Origin: Psychrobacter arcticus 273-4
GTDB lineage: Bacteria > Pseudomonadota > Gammaproteobacteria > Pseudomonadales > Moraxellaceae
Assembly: GCF_000012305.1 (NCBI RefSeq)
Contig: NC_007204.1
Location: forward strand, 248,001 to 312,000
Reading direction: 5' to 3'
Length of the DNA stretch: 64,000 bases
Positions 58,144 to 64,000 of the stretch are shown here, one piece after another; the first letter of the stretch is position 1, and the number at the start of each line of letters is the position of its first letter. The position numbers and the translations under genes were made by a program. Below the pieces are notes generated by a model, which did no database searches, was not told the DNA's origin, and was given only the letters and a program-made list of their open reading frames with translations.

Positions 58144-59067
58144 ATGGCAGGTGCCAGTTTATTAACCCTACTTGATGATATCAGTATGATATTGGATGAC
58201 GTTTCAGTCATGACCAAAATTGCCGCCAAAAAAACAGCAGGGGTGTTGGGTGATGATTTAGCGCTTAACGCTGAGCAAGTCTCAGGCGTCAAAGCAAATC
58301 GTGAGCTTCCCGTAGTTTGGGCGGTTGCCAAAGGCTCATTTATTAATAAGCTTATTTTAGTCCCAGCGGCGATACTCATCAGTGCTATTTACCCACCATT
58401 AATTACGTTTTTATTAATGTGTGGTGGGTTGTTTTTGGTTTATGAAGGTGCTGAAAAAGTCATCCATCGCTTTTGGCCGCATGTTTTGCCGCATGATGAA
58501 GAGCAAGAAGCCCATCGAAAAGCCAATGCCGATGAAACGGTAGATTTGGTTGCGTTTGAAAAAGAAAAAATCAAAGGGGCCATACGTACTGATTTTATTT
58601 TATCGGCGGAAATCATTGTGATTGTGCTGGGCGCAACTGCTAGCGCAACTTTGCTTGAGCGCAGTTTGGTGCTGTCTATTTTAGCGATTAGTATTACCGT
58701 CGGGATTTATGGCTTGGTCGCCGGTATTGTCAAAATTGATGATGTTGGTTTGCATATGATGGAAAAAGAAGGTGCATTTATTCAAAAGGTTGGTAAGGTT
58801 TTATTGTCCGCAGCGCCCAAATTAATGAAGTTTCTGTCTATCGCTGGTACCTTGGCGATGTTCTTAGTCGGTGGTGGTATATTAGTGCATGGTATTAACT
58901 TTTTATACCATGGCGTTGAAGATATTGCCCATTTGACCGGTATCTTTGCAAGCTTTACTACTGCGCTGTTAAATGGCGTGATTGGTTTTATCATTGGGGC
59001 GGCAATCGTTGCAATCTTGACGGTTGTTAATAAAATGCGCAACAAGGATGAGTCTGCTGCTCATTAA
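58144..59067 (+). CDS. DUF808 (YedI) family membrane protein
   Basis: 307 aa. The family start MAGASLLTLLDDISMILDDV, then TKIAAKKTAGVLGDDLALNA and VSGVKANRELPVVWAVAKGS, is almost diagnostic. Several hydrophobic helices (about residues 70-100, 150-190, 230-300) mark an inner-membrane protein. Function is unknown. AAGGAGCAACT precedes the ATG. Confidence 0.9.
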   Translation: MAGASLLTLLDDISMILDDVSVMTKIAAKKTAGVLGDDLALNAEQVSGVKANRELPVVWAVAKGSFINKLILVPAAILISAIYPPLITFLLMCGGLFLVYEGAEKVIHRFWPHVLPHDEEQEAHRKANADETVDLVAFEKEKIKGAIRTDFILSAEIIVIVLGATASATLLERSLVLSILAISITVGIYGLVAGIVKIDDVGLHMMEKEGAFIQKVGKVLLSAAPKLMKFLSIAGTLAMFLVGGGILVHGINFLYHGVEDIAHLTGIFASFTTALLNGVIGFIIGAAIVAILTVVNKMRNKDESAAH

Positions 59068-59097
59068 TAGTGTTGGTTATTAATCGACACTATTAAA

Positions 59098-59235
59098 TAT
59101 AGTTGAAATACTTTAAAGTCGCTACCGTATTGCTGGTGTAAATTTTTTGCAGCCTCTGTCTGCGTAGGCACAGCAAGCAAGAAAAATTTGCACCAGCAGT
59201 ACCTGTTGTATCGATATTACTTTTCACCGACTATA
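59098..59235 (-). repeat. 138 bp palindromic repeat, copy 12
   Basis: TATA ends intact. Arms TATTGCTGG and CCAGCAGTA are nearly complementary (one mismatch). The nearby GTGTT region reads CTGTT. It lies between convergent DUF808 and rne. Confidence 0.92.
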
Positions 59236-59250
59236 AGACAGAAGACATAA

Positions 59251-59288
59251 AAAAGCCCCAGAGTTGCTGACAACTTTGGGGCTTTTGC
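59251..59288. terminator. bidirectional terminator between DUF808 and rne
   Basis: AAAAGCCCCA.GAGTTG pairs with CAACTTT.GGGGCTTTT, with A/T runs on both sides. Confidence 0.85.
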
Positions 59289-59311
59289 TTTTTAGACAGG
59301 ATGACTCACGA

Positions 59312-62300
59312 TTAGCTTTCGTTATCTGAGTTATCTGACTCTACTTTTTCAGCTTGCGTCGGCTTTTTATGGTCAGCTTTTGGCTTACGGGCGCGAGCCT
59401 TTGGTACTTTAGGCGTTGTTAAGTTGAACATGCTTTTTTGTGGTAGTAATTGCTCGGCCACATTTTCGATCATGTTCTTATAACTGGCTATCGTCGTTTT
59501 TGACTTGGCTGCCTGACTGTCCTCTTTGGAAAAGGGTGCTACTATTGATTCATCAGCTTGCACTGTATCTACTTCAGCTGGTGTTTGCTCAGCATCTAAT
59601 AACTGCTTACTTTGATCACTGACAGCATCTGTTTGAGCTTGATTGGCCAGAGCATCGGCTTCTACTTTATTCGCATCAATATCAATACCAGTTTGAACGG
59701 GCTCGTTATTTGCCGGGTCAACAACAGTCAATACAGCCGATTCTTTATAGTCAGGATGCTGACCACGTGGATCGTTACTGGCACGTTTGCTGATAGCGCG
59801 TGGTTCTACTGATGTTTTACCTTGGGCAGCTGCAAACTGACTGACGGCTTGCGTCATTGACTCAAAGCGTGCAAGGTAATCCGCTGCTAAAGGTTGATAG
59901 CCGTAGTTACTAAACTCAAAGCCGCTATGAGCAACTGGTTTAGTGGCAACTTGCTTGTCAGCGGTATCCTTAACTTTAGCCTGCTCTTGATGCATGGCTA
60001 TAGCAGCATTAAAGCAGCTGATGACACCGTCTGTCGCTAAGCGATTTTCTGCCTCTGCTAATGTTGCACGGATAAACTCGCCAACCGTACCACGAATAGT
60101 CGGTGCGCTCACAGTAACTTGCACATCTTGCTCATTTGCGTGAGACGCTTCAGCAACTGATGATTGCGCCTGCTGACGACGTACTAAGCGTGGGTCGTTA
60201 CTCGCTTGACCAAACTTATTTGCTGTAATGTAGCGTTTGGCAAATAAAGCATCATGGGTAAGCTCAAGCCCTGCCTGACTGCTACTATTCTCAGCAGCAA
60301 CTTCGTTAGAATCCACGACAACGTTTTCTTCGGCAGTACTTGCAGCAACACTAGCTTCCTGAGTGGTTTCGGTTGGCGCTACCTTTTCTACTTGTACCGC
60401 TATCACTTCTTGAATCGGTGCAGTACTCTCCGCTTCATTGCCCGTGCTGCTTTTTGTAGTAGCTTGCTTATCTACAGCAGGTTTGTGACTACTACCTTTG
60501 TCATTGTCTTTCGAAGTAGTAGGTTGGTCAGCTTTGTCATGATTAGTGCTTTTTTCTACCTGATCGACCTGAGTAGTATTGACTTGTGCAGAGATTTTTT
60601 CAGCAGTGTCAGCTTGTACGCTACTTTGTTGCGTTTTATCAGATGCATCGCTGCTAGTATCGACAGTTTGAGCAGTTTGAGCAGTTTGAGCAGTTTGAGC
60701 AGTTTGCTGCGCTGGTTTGTTATCGCCTGACTTTTGCTTATCCGCATGCTGTTGAGTGTTATTCTCTGGACGCTCTTTTTCGGCAGCGGCATGACTTTCA
60801 ATTGCTGCTTGCTTGTGAGTCGCTTGGCGTGCTGCAGACTTACTATCATCTAATGACAAGTGTACAACTTCTGGTGATTTGAGCTTACTGGCAGCTTCAT
60901 TCACCTGTAATACCACTTCGTTAGGGTCTTGGTTGCGGCGCGCATTAGATTGGTTTTTGCTACCGTTAGCATCTTTAGATGCTTGCTGACTATTTTGCTT
61001 AGAGTCAGCTGCTGTTAATGTTTCACCGCGCTCAAGCTTGCCACGTGATCCACGTTGGCTGTTCGATTTGCGCTTAGTGCGAGTTTGCTCTTCTGCTACG
61101 TTATCAGAGCTGTCAGAACGATTGCTGTCGCTGGCACTGGTTGCATTAGCAGTGGTTATATTAGCGTTGTTTTCATTGGTATTGCGATTGCTGTCTTGAC
61201 GGTTGTTGCGATTGCGATCGCTATGACGTCTATTGTCCTGCTGACGCTTATCTTGATTGTCAGCTTTGTCGTCAGTGCCAGTTGCGCTGCTGTTAGTCGT
61301 ATTGCTAACAGTGCTATTTTCAGTTTCATCTGCCTGCTCTTTTCTTTGGCGCGGCTTAGATGGTCTTGATTTACGAGGCTTACGTCTTCTTCTCTCTTCA
61401 GCATCGCTGTTATCGTCAGTACTATTCTCAGCAGAACGTGTTTGTTGACGATTCTGCTCATTACCACTTTGCTGGTTAGTTGATTGCGGTGGTGCTGAAG
61501 CGTTTTGGCTGTTATCAGTATTCACTAAAGCTGTGTTATCTACTTGCCCAAATGAGCCAAGACTTTGCGCACCAGTATTTACCAGCGCTTCGATAGCTTC
61601 AGCAGCGTCACGGCTACTGACACTTGATGTGGTTTGAGCTTGCGGTGCTTGCGCAAATAAATTAGACAACCAAGCGACGGCTTGCGGCTGAGCAGCAACA
61701 ATAGCAGTAGGTTGAGGCGCTACTGGTGCTGATGAGGTTACAATATTTTGAGAGCTCTGAGGGTTTGGAACGCTTGGAGTCTCTTTAGTCTGTGGCGCAC
61801 GCGCTGATGTCACATTGCTGTTATTATTACTGCGATGTTCATTGCTATGGCTGGTGCTTTGCTGCTGCTGCGTAGGCGCACTTTGCTGCGTGTTAGTACG
61901 CACCTGTGCTTGACTGCCATTATTGTTATCAGAACCTTGACGAGGCTGGCGAGTTGGCTGCTGCTCAGGTCGCTCTTTTTCAGCTGTTTGCCAATCAACG
62001 TTATAACCAAGCTCGCTATGTTCTTGCAGCTGAGTGTCGGTAATACGCTCATAGCTTGATGGTGCAAAGCCATCACGGTTAAAGTGAAGTTTGAAGTTTG
62101 GTGATTCTAGATGCGCATGCGGTAAAATGGTGATACGCGTACCACTGTCTTGTTCAAGGTAGACCAAGCTGTCGCGTTTCTCATTCAACAAGAACGCTGC
62201 GATATCAGTCGGTACTTCTGCTTGTACTTCACCTTGACGCTCTTTTAGCGCAATTTGTTCAATCTGACGCATAATTGATAACGATAATGAACGCAGGTCA

Positions 62301-63529
62301 CGAATCATGCCATTGCCATGACAGCGTGGGCAAATATAGCCGGTTGACTCTTCTAGCGATGGACGTAGGCGCTGACGGCTCATTTCCATCAAACCAAACT
62401 TAGAAATGTCACCAAATTGCACGCGGGCACGGTCATATTTGGTGGCATCAATCAGACGTTTTTCAACTTCTTTTTGATGCTTGTTGTCATTCATATCAAT
62501 AAAATCAATGACAATTAAACCGCCCATATCACGCAGGCGTAATTGACGGGCAATCTCATCGGCTGCTTCTAGGTTGGTATGGTAAGCGGTTTCAGCAACG
62601 TCTGAACCTTTAGTTGATTTGGCGGAGTTGATATCGATAGATACCAAGGCTTCAGTTTGATCGATAACGATTGAGCCACCTGATGGTAGACGCACTTCGC
62701 GCTGATAAGCCGTTTCAATCTGCTTTTCGATATTAAAGCGCGAAAACATCGGCTCATAATCGGTATATTTACGCAGTTTTTCAGCCTGTTTTGGCATAAC
62801 GGCATCGATAAAGCCCGCTGCTTCAATATAAGCGTTTTCGTTATCAATCCAAATCTCAGCGATATCGTCACGTAAATAGTCACGGACAGCACGCGTAACA
62901 ACGCCTGCTTCTTGATGAACTAAGCGCGGTGATGGGTATTTTTGGTTTTGTTCTTGGATGGCTTGCCAGATGTTTAGCAAATGATTTAAATCGTGCTGCA
63001 AGTCTTCCTGCGTTTTACCGATACCAGCAGTACGAATGATAACACTCATGCCTTTTGGTAAATCTAAGCTGCCAAGCATGCGCTTCATATCTTCGCGCAG
63101 TTTACCTGAGATTTGACGAGAGATGCCGCCACCGCGAGGATTATTTGGCATTAATACCAGATAACGTCCTGCTAATGACACATAAGTTGAAAGCGCAGCG
63201 CCTTTATTGCCGCGTTCCTCTTTTTCAACCTGGACGATGAGCTCGTCACCTTCTTTGATCAGTTTTTTGATGTTTTCATCACGTGGATTGCCACTCAAAT
63301 ATTCGGCAGAAATTTCACGAATCGGCAAAAAACCTTGGCGCTGTGAGCCATATTCGACAAATACCGCTTCAAGCGATGGCTCGACACGGGTCACATGACC
63401 TTTATAGATGTTGGATTTTTTTTGTTCGCGGGTACGGTTTTCAAGATCGAAATCGTACAGATGATTGCCGTTACAAAGGGCAACACGAATCTCTTCGTTT
63501 TGAGTGGCGTTGATTAAAATGCGTTTCAT
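59312..63529 (-). CDS. rne: ribonuclease E
   Basis: 1405 aa, well above the 1061 aa of E. coli. The catalytic half (1-500) is canonical. The S1 domain is at about 35-120, the 5' sensor follows, and the DNase I-like domain carries the metal ligands D299 (VSIDIN) and D345 (IDFIDM). The zinc-link is C400-x-x-C403 in CPRCHGNG. The C-terminal 900 residues are disordered, rich in Gln, Asn, Ser and Thr. Arg-rich islands (ERRRRKPRKSRPSKPRQRKE and a KRKSNSQRGSRGKLERGE stretch) are probably RNA-binding. It is the degradosome scaffold and main mRNA-turnover enzyme. Confidence 0.97.
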   Translation of the reverse strand: MKRILINATQNEEIRVALCNGNHLYDFDLENRTREQKKSNIYKGHVTRVEPSLEAVFVEYGSQRQGFLPIREISAEYLSGNPRDENIKKLIKEGDELIVQVEKEERGNKGAALSTYVSLAGRYLVLMPNNPRGGGISRQISGKLREDMKRMLGSLDLPKGMSVIIRTAGIGKTQEDLQHDLNHLLNIWQAIQEQNQKYPSPRLVHQEAGVVTRAVRDYLRDDIAEIWIDNENAYIEAAGFIDAVMPKQAEKLRKYTDYEPMFSRFNIEKQIETAYQREVRLPSGGSIVIDQTEALVSIDINSAKSTKGSDVAETAYHTNLEAADEIARQLRLRDMGGLIVIDFIDMNDNKHQKEVEKRLIDATKYDRARVQFGDISKFGLMEMSRQRLRPSLEESTGYICPRCHGNGMIRDLRSLSLSIMRQIEQIALKERQGEVQAEVPTDIAAFLLNEKRDSLVYLEQDSGTRITILPHAHLESPNFKLHFNRDGFAPSSYERITDTQLQEHSELGYNVDWQTAEKERPEQQPTRQPRQGSDNNNGSQAQVRTNTQQSAPTQQQQSTSHSNEHRSNNNSNVTSARAPQTKETPSVPNPQSSQNIVTSSAPVAPQPTAIVAAQPQAVAWLSNLFAQAPQAQTTSSVSSRDAAEAIEALVNTGAQSLGSFGQVDNTALVNTDNSQNASAPPQSTNQQSGNEQNRQQTRSAENSTDDNSDAEERRRRKPRKSRPSKPRQRKEQADETENSTVSNTTNSSATGTDDKADNQDKRQQDNRRHSDRNRNNRQDSNRNTNENNANITTANATSASDSNRSDSSDNVAEEQTRTKRKSNSQRGSRGKLERGETLTAADSKQNSQQASKDANGSKNQSNARRNQDPNEVVLQVNEAASKLKSPEVVHLSLDDSKSAARQATHKQAAIESHAAAEKERPENNTQQHADKQKSGDNKPAQQTAQTAQTAQTAQTVDTSSDASDKTQQSSVQADTAEKISAQVNTTQVDQVEKSTNHDKADQPTTSKDNDKGSSHKPAVDKQATTKSSTGNEAESTAPIQEVIAVQVEKVAPTETTQEASVAASTAEENVVVDSNEVAAENSSSQAGLELTHDALFAKRYITANKFGQASNDPRLVRRQQAQSSVAEASHANEQDVQVTVSAPTIRGTVGEFIRATLAEAENRLATDGVISCFNAAIAMHQEQAKVKDTADKQVATKPVAHSGFEFSNYGYQPLAADYLARFESMTQAVSQFAAAQGKTSVEPRAISKRASNDPRGQHPDYKESAVLTVVDPANNEPVQTGIDIDANKVEADALANQAQTDAVSDQSKQLLDAEQTPAEVDTVQADESIVAPFSKEDSQAAKSKTTIASYKNMIENVAEQLLPQKSMFNLTTPKVPKARARKPKADHKKPTQAEKVESDNSDNES
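60663..60707 (-). repeat. 9 bp tandem repeat in rne
   Basis: About five units of GCAGTTTGA on the + strand, encoding AQT AQT AQT AQT in the disordered tail. In-frame and prone to length change. Confidence 0.85.
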
Positions 63530-64000
63530 AATAGTATCCTATGAGTACGCACAACAACAACGAGACAGGCTTTAGGGCAAAGTGGCAAGCGCTGCTAATA
63601 ACAAAATTAGCGTGAGCAGATATAAATTAACGAGAGAACATAAAGCATGGCGTTACTAAAGCGCAGAAACGCTTTTCAAAAGCTTTACTATAAACCAGTG
63701 GCAATAACGTCAATATAGAAGGCATAGAGTGTAAGGCTATTGCATATCTATATTTTAATATAAGCAGGCTTGTTATAGCGATTAATGCATCAGCAGGTTA
63801 GTGAACGTTTATTATCAGTATTTTGAACCATGTTGATGGTCAGCGCACTTTGTAATAGCGGCGCATGGTTACTGATATATAAAAGCATTCCTGATACCAA
63901 AAAAGCATCGTGCTGTCACAGTTAATCAATCAAGGTCTAGCAATCATATCGCTGTCGACTATATAAAATAGCAATGTATAAATTACAGTCCAGCGGTTAT
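63530..64000. other. rne leader and window edge
   Basis: 470 bp upstream of rne. A long 5' leader is expected for an autoregulated rne transcript, but I cannot identify its hairpins. TCGACTATA at about 63956 resembles the end of the intergenic repeat; no more of the element is visible. Confidence 0.4.

Overview
The window looks like chromosome of a Psychrobacter-type gammaproteobacterium (Moraxellaceae). The basis is moderate GC, a wax-ester synthase/DGAT, a TsaD-RpsU-YqeY neighbourhood, a very long RNase E, type IV pilus genes of the Acinetobacter/Psychrobacter kind, and many copies of one ~138 bp intergenic repeat. No prophage, intact insertion sequence or CRISPR array was seen.

Layout. 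0-11 kb: BepA-type outer-membrane chaperone/protease, yqeY and rpsU, two small lipoproteins (one a cytochrome c5), tsaD, crcB, metR, carbonic anhydrase, glyoxalase I, hemF and ribA. 11-18 kb: dxs, an inositol-monophosphatase family gene, wax synthase, thiG and a DUF4442 protein. 18-25 kb is an accessory stretch: a McrB/McrC-type pair, three tRNA genes (Pro, Arg, His), a 362-residue protein I cannot identify, gene remnants and four repeat copies. 25-30.5 kb: a stand-alone DsbD alpha domain, full dsbD, pldA and comF. 31-42 kb: a complete minor-pilin operon (fimT-pilV-pilW-pilX-pilY1-two pilE-like genes), two tandem major pilins and a PglL/TfpO-type glycosyltransferase. 42-44 kb: a REP-associated tyrosine transposase (RAYT) with GTAG-type REP palindromes, then a captured segment between 180 bp direct repeats of the fdxA 3' end. 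44-64 kb: fdxA, mutS, secA, an MliC-like lipoprotein, two DUF2382 stress-type proteins, thiolase, homoserine dehydrogenase, dsbC, DUF808 and rne.

Most genes are housekeeping. The pilus block is one functional unit: pseudopilins and PilY1 initiate the fibre, PilA builds it, and the ligase probably glycosylates it. DsbD and DsbC would form the reducing disulfide-isomerisation branch of the periplasm.

The most unusual signal is the repeat family, with 12 copies in 64 kb, all intergenic. Each is an imperfect palindrome with TATAGT ends and an invariant core of about 38 nt. The stem sequences next to the core differ between copies yet usually stay complementary. Other non-obvious findings are: a collapsed ABC-transporter pseudogene upstream of metR, AraC and type II secretion F-family remnants beside repeat copies, and the fdxA-flanked insertion carrying an orphan uracil-phosphoribosyltransferase-like gene.

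All family assignments come from reading motifs by eye; no database search was run.
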